47,896 bases of DNA, from assembly GCA_023663655.1 (NCBI GenBank), contig JAMPGZ010000019.1, forward strand, positions 1 through 47,896, read 5' to 3'. The notes below the pieces were generated by a model. That model searched no databases, had not been told where the DNA came from, and worked only from the letters and a program-made list of their open reading frames with translations. Below, in pieces: positions 9,205-18,136 of the stretch (position 1 is its first letter; every line of letters begins with the position of its first letter). Source of the DNA: Lachnospiraceae bacterium (lineage in GTDB: Bacteria; Bacteroidota; Bacteroidia; Bacteroidales; Muribaculaceae). The translations under genes and the position numbers were made by a program.

Positions 9205-12200
9205 TCAACGAATCACCACTTTTTCGGACTTCATGCCTTGACGGCGGATGAAGATACCGTTTTGCGGATTTTCGACTTTGATACCGTTAAGGTCATAATA
9301 TTCAACCTCTGCACTTTGATCCATATCAATATCTTCAACAGCCGACGATGAGCCGCTGAATTTCACAATAAGCTTACCATTACGCTTGTCGGCGGTGGTT
9401 ACAAACTCACCATTTTTAATAAGCGGCAATATATTCACTCCATCAAGAGTTGCTGAAAGAATCTGTTCACCCTCTTTCGGAGTGATGATAAAGCGTACTT
9501 TTCCGTCACGAGGCACAAAAACAGTAGAACCATCGTTGATTGGCGTTGCCGATGTTGTGGTATTGCGAGCTACATTGCGGCTTGCCTGAACACCGGAGAA
9601 AGCCGAAGCAGCAAGTTGGGGTTCTATTACTTCCGGTGTCTCGGTTTCAACATTATCTGTTGAAACTTCACCTTCTCCTGTTATCTCAACCGCTATATCA
9701 TTACGCATTTCGCAGAAACGTCCCCAAAAATTAGAGAGGAGATAATCATCAAACGATACAGTGGGAATGGAGAGAATGCATTTGTCAGTGTTGATACCGG
9801 ATATCACAGATGAATTCTCAACTGTCGGAGGCTCTATGGCATTCACCGTGAGATTACGCAAAGCACGGCACCGTGCAAGAGCTCCCTCATAAAGACGGGT
9901 GGTTGTAGAAGGAAGCGATACACTGCGGAGCGATGCATTGTCAGCCATCATGTAGCTTGATATTTCAGTTATGCCTTCAGGAACTATAATGCTTGTCAAT
10001 GCCGTGGAGCGCAGTGCTCTGGAATCTATAGCTGTAAGATTCTGAGAGAAACGGAAATCATAAAGCGAGGAGCAATTTTCAAATACTGACGAATTTATCA
10101 CCTCGATATTATCGGGAACATACACACGGTCAAGGTTAGCACAATCGGCAAACAAACCTGAGGCGAGATTGTCAAGCTTACCGGGAATAAACACTGATTC
10201 AATTGCTGTATTCGCAAAAGCACGTGAGCCAAGAGATGTCAAGGATTCGGGAAGAGTCAAATGGTCTGTAATAGGCTGATTAAGAAATGCCTCATCTCCT
10301 ATTGACTGAAGAGTGGCAGGAAGATCAATACGCTGTTTAAGATTGTAGCCTTTGAAAGCACGCGAGCCGATTGAAACAAGTCCTGAGTTGAAAGTCAGCT
10401 TCTCGACAAGTGCGTCGGCAAAAGCCTCATCGTCTATAGTTTGTAAGCCATAAGGGATTTCTACTTCGCTGATGGAAGTTCCTGCAAAAGCACGGGAGCC
10501 AATTGACTTCACACTTGCAGGTATAGAAGCTGATTTAAGTCGAAAACATCCGTCAAAAGCTCCGGCACCTATCTCTTTGGTGTTTTCCGGAAGAAGTAGT
10601 GAAGTGATTTGAACCTTTCCTTTCATAGCATTTTCCGGAATCGATTCGATTGAGGCGTCGCTCAAATCCAGTTGAATGAGTGCCATCATATTATTGTTCA
10701 TCTGCTCAAAGTCAGATGCGTTGATAGAGCCATGCACCTTGAGGTTCACCACCTTTGAAGGAGCCATATTGCACTCTTTCAGAAGATCGGCAGAAATTTT
10801 GCCCGATTCCGAGACTGTTACTTCTGCCACGTTGCCCATATTGGAAAAACGAAGGTCGGTCCATCCTGCCTTCTGCTTATAAGCATTCTCGGTTGCGAGG
10901 TCGTCCACTATAATTATTCCATCATGCTCAAAATCACATTTAGGGAAAGTAGTAGCGGAAATTGTCGGTGCAGTTGCCGCATGAGAGATCACCAAAGTAG
11001 CTTCCGGAAAATCAGCTGCAACCGATTTTACCGAGGTGCCCAACTCAAGCACCCGAACTTTATTTGAAATATACTCATATTTTGGAATTGATGATATCCC
11101 ATTCCCAGTTGAAATATATTCAATACAACTCATTGCCAATTTCCAGTTCTTGAAAGTTTTTACCGTATTTGGGATTTCCAATTCTGATACATATTGATTA
11201 TTAATATAAAGATTATTTACACCATGACCGGGAAAAGCATCAGTCAAATCAAGGTTGCAAAATTGGTCAAAATCACATAAATAAATAGAATTTACCGTAT
11301 TGGCAATTTGATAACCAACTGTTTTTAACGATTTTGGTAATCTTATTGAAGTTATTCCTGTAAATTCAAACGCACCCTGTCCAATTGTTTCTACCGAATT
11401 CCCTAAAATTACATTATCAATCCCCAAACAATTTTGAAAAGCATTATTACTAATATTGATAACCGAATTAGGTATCGTTACAGATTTGATTTTACTACAA
11501 TTTTGAAAAGCACTACTTCCAATGGATTTCAATGAATTACCAAATGTAACTTCTGTTAATGCGGAACAATCTTGAAATGCAGCAGACTCAATATTAACCA
11601 CAGAGTTTGGGATAATGAGAGAACTCAGACCTTTACAACCATTAAACGAGTAATAACCAATGTTTACAATTGAGTTTCCAAGATTGAGCGTAGTTATTCC
11701 TGAACAATCTCGAAAAGCACTACTCTCAATTGAAGTAATAGCATCTCCCAACTCTAGTGAAGTCAAATTTCTACATCCATAAAATGCATTAACGCCGATC
11801 GACTCAAGGGAATTGCTCCAAATAACATTTTCCAAATTCACACAGCCAAAAAACGCAGATGAACCTATGGTGATAATAGAATTAGGCATCTCAACTGAAT
11901 TTAGATTGGTATTTTCCAAAATCTCCATACTATAGGTATCTCTATTAGCATTGAATAGGGACTCCCCTATCTTTGTCACAGGAATGCCGTCATACTCAGC
12001 CGGAATGATTACATTCTTTTCATTCCCTTTATATCTGATTACAGACAGATTATCCCCAAATTTGGCATAGTCCCAAAGCTCAGTTTCCACATACATATTG
12101 TACCAGTTACCTCCTATTGATAAGCCATAATCCTGACAATTCTCATCGGTTATAAGTATATCCGACCAGTTATATAATGTTGCAGAAAATCCGGCAAAGG

Positions 12201-12801
12201 CATTTGTCGCTATAGTTGTCACTGATTTCGGAATAGCCATCGAACGTAATTGATAACAGCCATCAAACAAATAACTCCCAATCCGCTCAACTCCATCGGG
12301 AATATTTATTGTTTTCAAATTCGAGCATGCCATAAACGCCCGACTACCTATTTCTTTTACTGTAGCAGGGATATTAAATGACTCCAGACTTTGACAACCT
12401 TCGAGCAAGTAATCAGGCAATACGGTGAGACTCTCGGGAAGAATTACGTCCTTGAGATTGGTGCATCCTTGGAAAGCAGAGGATCCTATTTCAATCACTG
12501 AAGCCGGTATTACAATTGATTGCAAGTTTTTACAATAGTAAAAAGTGCTTGAACCTATAGAATTAACCGTGTAATCAATCCCGTCATATTTCACCGAGGA
12601 AGGAACGATAAGATGCCCTTTAACATAGGAGCTATTCTCATCGGAATATCGATACTTACTTGTCAATTGGGCTGTGTTTTTTTCACCTTGGCTAAGAAAG
12701 TAATAGAGACCGTCAATCTCCACTTCACTTTGGGCGATGAGCCATGACGGGATGAGCAGTGCGATAAACGCACACAAATACAAGCGTAATTTTTGTTTCA
12801 T
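9205..12801 (-). CDS. BspA-like leucine-rich-repeat surface protein
   Basis: The 1198-residue exported protein has a signal peptide (MKQKLRLYLCAFIALLIPSW, cleavage near residue 23). It contains two blocks of BspA/LRR_5 repeats of about 23 residues, typified by FxGCxxLxxVxIPxSVxxIG (about 70-500 and about 690-970). A non-repeat segment separates the blocks (about 500-690), and a linker follows. The last ~30 residues (YYDLNGIKVENPQNGIFIRR, ending KVVIR) look like the short C-terminal sorting tail common on Bacteroidales type IX substrates. BspA relatives bind host proteins or other bacteria; the ligand here is unknown. The N-terminal repeat block is visibly more AT-rich than the C-terminal block, suggesting a mosaic. 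A long structured leader precedes it, and a strong terminator follows. Confidence 0.85.
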   Translation of the reverse strand: MKQKLRLYLCAFIALLIPSWLIAQSEVEIDGLYYFLSQGEKNTAQLTSKYRYSDENSSYVKGHLIVPSSVKYDGIDYTVNSIGSSTFYYCKNLQSIVIPASVIEIGSSAFQGCTNLKDVILPESLTVLPDYLLEGCQSLESFNIPATVKEIGSRAFMACSNLKTINIPDGVERIGSYLFDGCYQLRSMAIPKSVTTIATNAFAGFSATLYNWSDILITDENCQDYGLSIGGNWYNMYVETELWDYAKFGDNLSVIRYKGNEKNVIIPAEYDGIPVTKIGESLFNANRDTYSMEILENTNLNSVEMPNSIITIGSSAFFGCVNLENVIWSNSLESIGVNAFYGCRNLTSLELGDAITSIESSAFRDCSGITTLNLGNSIVNIGYYSFNGCKGLSSLIIPNSVVNIESAAFQDCSALTEVTFGNSLKSIGSSAFQNCSKIKSVTIPNSVINISNNAFQNCLGIDNVILGNSVETIGQGAFEFTGITSIRLPKSLKTVGYQIANTVNSIYLCDFDQFCNLDLTDAFPGHGVNNLYINNQYVSELEIPNTVKTFKNWKLAMSCIEYISTGNGISSIPKYEYISNKVRVLELGTSVKSVAADFPEATLVISHAATAPTISATTFPKCDFEHDGIIIVDDLATENAYKQKAGWTDLRFSNMGNVAEVTVSESGKISADLLKECNMAPSKVVNLKVHGSINASDFEQMNNNMMALIQLDLSDASIESIPENAMKGKVQITSLLLPENTKEIGAGAFDGCFRLKSASIPASVKSIGSRAFAGTSISEVEIPYGLQTIDDEAFADALVEKLTFNSGLVSIGSRAFKGYNLKQRIDLPATLQSIGDEAFLNQPITDHLTLPESLTSLGSRAFANTAIESVFIPGKLDNLASGLFADCANLDRVYVPDNIEVINSSVFENCSSLYDFRFSQNLTAIDSRALRSTALTSIIVPEGITEISSYMMADNASLRSVSLPSTTTRLYEGALARCRALRNLTVNAIEPPTVENSSVISGINTDKCILSIPTVSFDDYLLSNFWGRFCEMRNDIAVEITGEGEVSTDNVETETPEVIEPQLAASAFSGVQASRNVARNTTTSATPINDGSTVFVPRDGKVRFIITPKEGEQILSATLDGVNILPLIKNGEFVTTADKRNGKLIVKFSGSSSAVEDIDMDQSAEVEYYDLNGIKVENPQNGIFIRRQGMKSEKVVIR

Positions 12802-12849
12802 AAGAATGCTGTGTGCCTATAGCTCCCCGGATTTGGCATTAGATTGGTT

Positions 12850-13185
12850 TATAAAATAAAAGACGTGGGTCGCTCAATCCTGCTTATCCCACTCTTGAGG
12901 CCCTGAGACTGCCTAACGGAAAGGATAAGCAGTCGGTCAGCCCACGTACGGATTATATATAGCCCAAAAGGGCAAGCTGTAGCACTACAACCTGCCAAAG
13001 GGTCAGCTATATAATCTGCCCTGGACGCTTTCTTTCTGCCCTATCTTCTTTCCGTTTTGAAATTTCTCAGGTTTCAAGAGTCGAAGACAGCGTTGGAAAA
13101 ACGCCTTTTTCTATGTATTAACCCTCCCTTTCCGGTCGCTGACCGACAAGAGAAAGTTTTGTTATTCAGCACTCTTGCCAAACAA
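12850..13185 (-). ncRNA. Structured leader or independent small RNA upstream of the BspA-like gene
   Basis: This ~335-base region lacks a credible reading frame but has dense complementarity. Minus-strand elements, in order: a hairpin from 13128-13137 with 13141-13145/13152-13156; GCGTT/AACGC at 13090-13104; TTGAAA/TTTCAA at 13057-13077; an 11-bp stem with a two-base bulge (13006-13016 with 12951-12963) enclosing smaller hairpins. It ends in a two-part terminal stem (seven perfect pairs, 12941-12947 with 12863-12869; ten perfect pairs, 12923-12932 with 12880-12889) followed by CTTTTATTTT (12853-12862). A consensus promoter lies just upstream on the same strand. Either it is a free sRNA ending at the U tract, or an attenuated leader of the gene starting at 12801. 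I do not recognise the family; 6S and known Bacteroidales RNA motifs were not excluded. A weak plus-strand terminator-like T tract (13106-13110) leaves some doubt about strand. Confidence 0.55.
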
Positions 13186-13191
13186 CAATCG

Positions 13192-13221
13192 CAAAATTAA
13201 CAATATTTTTTGATTCTCAAA
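13192..13221 (-). promoter_or_regulatory. Promoter for the structured RNA / BspA-like gene
   Basis: On the minus strand TTTG (13218-13221), an 18-base spacer and TAATTTTG (13192-13199) match the Bacteroidales promoter. Transcription should start near 13185, about 385 bases before the BspA-like start codon. Confidence 0.65.
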
Positions 13222-13339
13222 TATTTACACCGCATTTTTCGTCAAGAATAGCGAAAATTTGCAGTGTTTTCCAATTAACGGCATTAATAAGACTGATAAC
13301 ATCGGCACCGCTCTTACAGAGCTAAAAACATATCACATC

Positions 13340-13440
13340 CGCTATCCCGGCATTACGCTAACGCTCCATACCTGAGATCTTGCGGTCCTATAGACCGCTG
13401 TTCCCTCCAATCATCGGCTTCACAACTACAGCATGGTGCA
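13340..13440. repeat. GC-rich extragenic palindromic block (REP-like)
   Basis: The block has a perfect six-base hairpin GCGGTC / GACCGC (13382-13387 / 13393-13398, loop CTATA). It also has TCCCGGCATTACGC (13345-13358), whose reverse complement matches GCGAAATGTCGGGA at 47789-47802 at 12 of 14 positions. A minus-strand 62-residue reading frame across it (13353-13541) ends in sequence that looks like translated repeat, so I do not call a gene. Genome-wide copy number cannot be judged from one window. Confidence 0.4.
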
Positions 13441-13492
13441 TAAACATAAAGCATCGCGGCAATGTTACCGTGGCATGATTTAACACCTCTAC

Positions 13493-13522
13493 GAGGAAAT
13501 AATATAAGAGGAAATAATATAA
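13493..13522. repeat. Exact 2 x 15-base tandem duplication
   Basis: GAGGAAATAATATAA occurs at 13493-13507 and again at 13508-13522 without mismatch, abutting the terminator of the TPR gene. The second copy supplies part of the T-rich tract on the minus strand. Confidence 0.85.
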
Positions 13523-13550
13523 AAGGAGGCTGTGCAATCACAGCCTCCTT
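13523..13550 (-). terminator. Terminator of the PstS/TPR operon
   Basis: AAGGAGGCTGTG (13523-13534) pairs perfectly with CACAGCCTCCTT (13539-13550) around CAAT. On the minus strand it is followed by a T-rich run (TTATATTATTTCC). It lies 23 bases beyond the stop codon of the TPR gene. Confidence 0.85.
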
Positions 13551-13572
13551 CCATATTGATAAGTGAAGAAGA

Positions 13573-15192
13573 TTAGTCGATCTTCATTTTGTCGATGTAG
13601 TCGCGAAGAGCTTGGTTGGTAGGATCAAGTTCATACAATTTTTCGTAGTATGCCTTAGCCTCTGCCATATTCTTTTCAGAAACATAGAATGATGCAATCT
13701 GAGTGAAAGCCTCGCTGTACATATCGGTACGTTTGGTCTTGTTTTCTGGATCGGCATCGAGCAATTTCACAACTTCCAGATAAGCGTCAGCCATTTCCTG
13801 AGAAGGCTTGCTTCCGTTCTTCACGAGGAAGATACGAGCTTTGTTACGCACGGGAATAGGATTGCCGGGCACCTTTTCGATAACCTTGTCAAGAGTAGCG
13901 ATAGCATTGTCGATAGCCTCAAGCTTTTCAGGAGAACCGTCTTCCGAGGTAGCAGCCACGTTCTGATAACGGTTGGCAAGGGTCACAAGGTCGTTGGTCA
14001 CATAATCACCCTTATCGATGAATGCCTTGAACACTTCAAGAGCTTTCTTATAGTTTTTTGCACCTGAATAAGCGGCACTGAGCGACTTGTAAAGGTCGAG
14101 CTTGTCAGGATTTACTTCAATAGCCTTTTCATACTCAAAGATGGCGAGAGAGTCCTTGCCAAGTTCCTGAAGAACTTCGGCATAAGTAGAATAGTCATTG
14201 GATGTGAACTTATTCTTGGTATTATCCATGGCGAAGAACTTGTGAGCCTGATTTTCAGCGGCTGCAAAATCCTTCAACGCTGCCATATCAAGGAATGCGA
14301 TACGCTGCAACTGGAAGTTCTGCGGGTCGGTAGCAAGAAGCTTGTTGGCAAGAGCCAAGCTCTCATCATAGTGCTGACCATAGTAAAGGAGCACAGAATA
14401 ACGCACCTCATCCTCTACGAAGTGGTTGGGGTTTTTGATATAGTCTCCATAAGCGGCAGCAGCCTTTGACCACTGGTCGTTCTGATAATATTTTTCAGCA
14501 AGTTCACGCTGACCGAGAGCCGAATTTGGAGTGATGGCAAGAAGCTCGTTAAGCTTATCGATTGCAAAATCGGGGTTCACGTTGAAGTAAGCGTTGGCAT
14601 ACTTCACGTAGGCAGCGGGCTGCTCCTTAGAATACAGGATAGCATTCTCATAGTTACCGGCAGCATCGCCCCAAGCCTCTTCAGCAGCCTTGCGGTCGCC
14701 GCGAAGGATGAAGATTGCAGGGTTCTTCTTATCAGCCTTCATAGCCTGCTCGTCATATTTAGTGATCTCTTTTGCATATTTCACCGGATCAGCGTTGAAA
14801 TAAGCGCGACCGATAGCCACCATCACGCCGGCATCCTTCTTATTCATCTTCTTAGCTTCATCAAAAAGCTGTTCGGCAGCCTTCACGTTTCCGTTGATCA
14901 ACTCAAGTTCACCAAGTCCCACCTTATTATAAGGGTTCTGAGGATTTGCCTGAAGACCTTTTTCAAAATCGGATTTTGCAGCAGCGTAATCCTTATCCTT
15001 TACAGCAATGGCTCCAAGATAATAGTAAGCTTCAGACTTATCAGTGGAAGCATCATTAAGGTTACGCTCCAAAAGCTCCTTAGCATTCTCAAACTGATCG
15101 GCCTTGAAGTATTCAACTCCATCCTTGTACCCCTGAGCCGATGCACTTAGTGCCCCGGCTACGAGAAGGGACATCAAAAGTTTAAATTTCAT
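13573..15192 (-). CDS. Exported tetratricopeptide-repeat protein
   Basis: The 539-residue protein has a signal peptide (MKFKLLMSLLVAGALSASAQ) and tandem TPR motifs over essentially its whole mature length, e.g. about 20-125, 190-300 and 330-400, with a last unit near 500-535 (AKAYYEKLYELDPTNQALRD). TPR solenoids mediate protein-protein contacts, here in the periplasm. It is the last gene of a minus-strand operon, 51 bases after the PstS-like gene. In many Bacteroidales genomes a PstS-like lipoprotein and a TPR protein follow exbB/exbD/tonB genes, so a role tied to TonB-dependent energy transduction is plausible. That is inference from context, not from the sequence. Confidence 0.8.
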   Translation of the reverse strand: MKFKLLMSLLVAGALSASAQGYKDGVEYFKADQFENAKELLERNLNDASTDKSEAYYYLGAIAVKDKDYAAAKSDFEKGLQANPQNPYNKVGLGELELINGNVKAAEQLFDEAKKMNKKDAGVMVAIGRAYFNADPVKYAKEITKYDEQAMKADKKNPAIFILRGDRKAAEEAWGDAAGNYENAILYSKEQPAAYVKYANAYFNVNPDFAIDKLNELLAITPNSALGQRELAEKYYQNDQWSKAAAAYGDYIKNPNHFVEDEVRYSVLLYYGQHYDESLALANKLLATDPQNFQLQRIAFLDMAALKDFAAAENQAHKFFAMDNTKNKFTSNDYSTYAEVLQELGKDSLAIFEYEKAIEVNPDKLDLYKSLSAAYSGAKNYKKALEVFKAFIDKGDYVTNDLVTLANRYQNVAATSEDGSPEKLEAIDNAIATLDKVIEKVPGNPIPVRNKARIFLVKNGSKPSQEMADAYLEVVKLLDADPENKTKRTDMYSEAFTQIASFYVSEKNMAEAKAYYEKLYELDPTNQALRDYIDKMKID

Positions 15193-15243
15193 GTCGGTTA
15201 AATCTGTTTTGTTATTTGGTTTATAATGTTATTTGTTTTTCAT

Positions 15244-16221
15244 TTAATATAAGTTCACCATTCTGGGCTGCACACGAGCCGGAAGTATTCCCGTGCGCTG
15301 TATAATCTTCTGTCCTATAGTTCCGGTCACAAAAGAGAAGAATCCGTGGGACAGGCTTCCATTAACTCCGGTACTGATCATATATATCGACCGGTAGAGG
15401 GGATAATTGCCTTGATATATGTATGCCTGATAAGGTTTATAGGCATGGATATCGTCGTCACGATGCACTTTGAGCACCTTCACGGCAGGATCAAAATCAG
15501 CAACTGTAGTGTCATTTTCGCTCAATGACTTGATACGCTCCTCGCGAGGAAGGTCGCGGGTGCGCATATCCGAGCTGATCCAGCTAACACCGATTATGCC
15601 TATTGCGCCCTTGCGGTTCTGTACCTGCGAGAACACTTCGAGATTGGAGTGCTGCGCATACACGTTGTCGCCAAACTTGCCTCCGTGAAGCAATGAGTCG
15701 CGCATATACTGCACGGTGCTTGAACCCTCATCGTCAAACACCACCTGGATTTCACCAAGTTTATTGGGCGAAATTTCATTCCACTGGGTCACACGACCTG
15801 AAAGGATGTCGGAAATCTCGCTGATGCTCAATTTCTCGATCGGATTATCCTTGTTCACGATAAGCGCGATGGCATCAACCGCTATGCGGCTGGTTCTCAC
15901 AAGCTTCTTCTGACCTTTCAGATAGTCGACCTCTTTCTGATTAAGCTCTCGCGGAATGACGATAGTCTTAGTCTTGAAGTCGAGCAGAGAATCCACACAC
16001 GCTTTTTCAGATACATAATACGGGATGATGTTGGCACGACCTTTTGTGGTGTACTCAAACACATCTATTTCCTGATCCATTATATTCTGGAAGCTCGCGT
16101 CACACACAATCGTGGACAAGCCTGAGGTGCTTGTGTTGGTAGGATCCTTGCGGCAACTTTCCAAAGAAAGAAGCCCCGACAAAACCACAAGCGAGGCAAG
16201 AGCCTTTATCATTATTTTCAT
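15244..16221 (-). CDS. PstS-like phosphate-binding-type lipoprotein
   Basis: The 325-residue protein has an N-terminal hydrophobic segment ending in a cysteine (LSLESC, Cys23), a plausible lipoprotein site. A periplasmic binding-protein fold of the PstS / PBP-like type follows. Recognisable pieces are TIVCDASFQNIMDQEI near the mature start, VDAIALIVNKDNP (about 117-129), the LSISEISDILSGRVTQWNEI block (about 131-150), DEGSSTVQYMRD (about 164-175) and the YPLYRSIYMIS block near 275. No pst transporter genes lie nearby, so direct phosphate import is not supported. In Bacteroidales this type sits with TonB-system genes. It follows the small membrane protein by 43 bases. Confidence 0.8.
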   Translation of the reverse strand: MKIMIKALASLVVLSGLLSLESCRKDPTNTSTSGLSTIVCDASFQNIMDQEIDVFEYTTKGRANIIPYYVSEKACVDSLLDFKTKTIVIPRELNQKEVDYLKGQKKLVRTSRIAVDAIALIVNKDNPIEKLSISEISDILSGRVTQWNEISPNKLGEIQVVFDDEGSSTVQYMRDSLLHGGKFGDNVYAQHSNLEVFSQVQNRKGAIGIIGVSWISSDMRTRDLPREERIKSLSENDTTVADFDPAVKVLKVHRDDDIHAYKPYQAYIYQGNYPLYRSIYMISTGVNGSLSHGFFSFVTGTIGQKIIQRTGILPARVQPRMVNLY

Positions 16222-16264
16222 CGCATTATTTTATCATTATTCATTTTTCAGAATCAGAGGGTAT

Positions 16265-16504
16265 TCAGTCCTCGTCTCCAATATTTCGATCTATGCCCTT
16301 GAACTGACGGTAAGCGCGCCATAAGCCGTAGACAATAAACAGAATACCACCTGTCCATCTAAGCCATTCCCATGGACCGCTCTCCCACTGGAAGAAGTTA
16401 ATCAACAACAGCACACCCATTCCCACATAAATGACAATCATGAATATACCAAATATGGTACGCGCTGCCTGAGATCCATTGTTTTTGTTGCCTTCGTTGC
16501 TCAT
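16265..16504 (-). CDS. Small membrane protein, two transmembrane segments
   Basis: The 79-residue protein has a polar N-terminus (about 1-14), a first hydrophobic segment (about 16-37, FGIFMIVIYVGMGVLLLINF), a short tryptophan-rich loop (WESGPWEWLRW) and a second segment (about 50-63). A basic/acidic tail (KGIDRNIGDED) ends it. I do not recognise a named family. It is first in the operon with the PstS-like and TPR genes, spaced 43 bases from the next, so a membrane partner of those exported proteins is possible. It is divergent from rarA. Confidence 0.7.
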   Translation of the reverse strand: MSNEGNKNNGSQAARTIFGIFMIVIYVGMGVLLLINFFQWESGPWEWLRWTGGILFIVYGLWRAYRQFKGIDRNIGDED

Positions 16505-16638
16505 AACTAAAAAGTTTTAAATATTCTTAAATAAAATCCGGTCAATTTTTTAACTCGTTTTTTGACCTCCTTTATTTAAGTAACATTCTGCGTCATTAAT
16601 AGTTCGCATAAATCCCGGTTAGAATTCATCCAACCATT

Positions 16639-16669
16639 CGAAATTATTCAGCGAGTAAAGTTAAACAAA
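16639..16669 (-). promoter_or_regulatory. Promoter of the membrane protein-PstS-TPR operon
   Basis: Minus strand: TTTG (16666-16669), 19 bases, TAATTTCG (16639-16646), one mismatch from TAnnTTTG. The predicted leader is about 125 bases. Confidence 0.5.
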
Positions 16670-16750
16670 ATTTTTGCAATTTGCTAATGATAATTTCACA
16701 TATTAAACACTATTAACAAGAATTTTCTAGTTTCTGCACTTTCGATTTGT

Positions 16751-16758
16751 TATATTTG
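16751..16758 (+). promoter_or_regulatory. Promoter -7 box of rarA
   Basis: TATATTTG matches TAnnTTTG exactly, 28 bases before the rarA start. No clear TTTG lies at the expected upstream distance. Confidence 0.5.
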
Positions 16759-16786
16759 CATTTAAAAAGACATTATCTCATCCAAT

Positions 16787-18061
16787 ATGCACGCACCACT
16801 GGCAGAACGACTACGTCCCAACAATATATCCGAGTATATCGGACAGAAACATCTTGTGGGTCCCGATTCAATCCTGCGACGAATGATTGAATCAGGCAAT
16901 GTTGCCTCATTCATCCTATGGGGACCTCCGGGTGTAGGCAAAACCACACTCGCTAAAATCATCGCCGCAACCACCGAATCACCGTTCTACACTCTCAGCG
17001 CCGTGCATTCAGGCGTAAAAGAGGTGCGTGAAGTCATCGAGCGATGCAAAGCCGATGTACGCAGCATGTTTTCCAAAGGACGTCCCATACTGTTCATCGA
17101 CGAAATCCACCGTTTCAACAAATCCCAGCAAGACAGCCTTCTTGGCGCTGTCGAGAGCGGAATAATCACATTAATCGGCGCCACCACTGAAAACCCATCC
17201 TTCGAAGTCATCCGCCCGCTTCTATCGCGCGCACAAGTCTACGTACTGAAACCTCTTGACGAAGACGACCTGAATGAGCTGCTGCACCGAGCCTTGACAG
17301 TGGATCCGATACTGAAGGAGAGGAAAGTGACGGTAAACAGCACCAAAGCGTTATTCCGGTTTTCCGGTGGCGACGCGCGCAAGCTCCTCAACATCCTTGA
17401 TCTCGTGGAGCAATCCACATCACCGACCGAAGAGATCATAATCGACGACGAGGTGATCACCGACCGGTTGCAAGAGAATCCGCTCGCCTATGACAAGGAT
17501 GGAGAAATGCACTACGACATCATCTCGGCATTCATAAAAAGCATAAGAGGAAGCGACCCCGATGCCGCCGTGTATTGGCTCGCCAGAATGATCGAAGGAG
17601 GTGAAGCGCCGGAGTTCATCGCCCGCCGTTTGGTTATACTCGCATCGGAGGATATAGGACTCGCCAATCCCAACGCGCTGCTCCTCGCCAACGCCACCTT
17701 CGACGCTATCCACAAAATAGGATGGCCTGAAGGACGGATCCCATTGGCTCAATGCACCGTGTATCTTGCCACCTCACCCAAAAGCAACTCGGCATACCTG
17801 TCAATCGATGCCGCACTCGACTTCGTAAGGCAGACAGGCAACTTGCCCGTGCCTCTGCATCTGCGCAATGCTCCGACCGGATTGATGAAGCAGCTTGACT
17901 ACGGCAAAAATTATAAATATTCCCACGACTATCCCGGCCACTTCGTGCGACAACAGTTTTTGCCCGATGCGGCAGAAGGTAAAAAATTCTGGCACCCTTG
18001 CGACAACATGTCGGAAGAACGCATGAAGGCACTTCAGGAATCGCGTTGGGGCAAAAAATGA
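16787..18061 (+). CDS. rarA: Replication-associated recombination protein A (MgsA/RarA AAA+ ATPase)
   Basis: The 424-residue length is normal for RarA, a clamp-loader-like AAA+ ATPase that acts at stalled replication forks. The start [20 protein letters not shown] is typical. Walker A is GPPGVGKTT (46-54) and Walker [11 protein letters not shown] (101-110). Sensor 1 is in [11 protein letters not shown] (130-140), and an arginine-finger region follows in RPLLSRAQ. The C-terminal tetramerisation domain includes the conserved [14 protein letters not shown] and EDIGLANP blocks. It is monocistronic, with its own promoter and a strong terminator before the sigma-factor operon. Confidence 0.95.
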   Translation: MHAPLAERLRPNNISEYIGQKHLVGPDSILRRMIESGNVASFILWGPPGVGKTTLAKIIAATTESPFYTLSAVHSGVKEVREVIERCKADVRSMFSKGRPILFIDEIHRFNKSQQDSLLGAVESGIITLIGATTENPSFEVIRPLLSRAQVYVLKPLDEDDLNELLHRALTVDPILKERKVTVNSTKALFRFSGGDARKLLNILDLVEQSTSPTEEIIIDDEVITDRLQENPLAYDKDGEMHYDIISAFIKSIRGSDPDAAVYWLARMIEGGEAPEFIARRLVILASEDIGLANPNALLLANATFDAIHKIGWPEGRIPLAQCTVYLATSPKSNSAYLSIDAALDFVRQTGNLPVPLHLRNAPTGLMKQLDYGKNYKYSHDYPGHFVRQQFLPDAAEGKKFWHPCDNMSEERMKALQESRWGKK

Positions 18062-18068
18062 AAAAATC

Positions 18069-18096
18069 AAAAAGCTGTTTTAAAACAGCTTTTTTT
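18069..18096 (+). terminator. Terminator of rarA
   Basis: AAAAAGCTGTTTT runs directly into AAAACAGCTTTTT (18069-18094), about 11 pairs around TTAA, with T to 18096. It begins eight bases after the rarA stop. Confidence 0.85.
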
Positions 18097-18136
18097 CTGT
18101 CACAAAATCCCAAAAACGGAGTCTTTATATCAGATC

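Noticed and set aside
12893-12932. CTGAGA and GGATAA motifs suggesting a TPP riboswitch on the plus strand
   Set aside because: The rest of the TPP core is missing or in the wrong order, and the neighbouring gene is on the other strand and unrelated to thiamine.
13353-13541. 62-residue minus-strand open frame
   Set aside because: Covers a hairpin-rich repeat-like block and the upstream arm of a terminator; reads like translated repeat.
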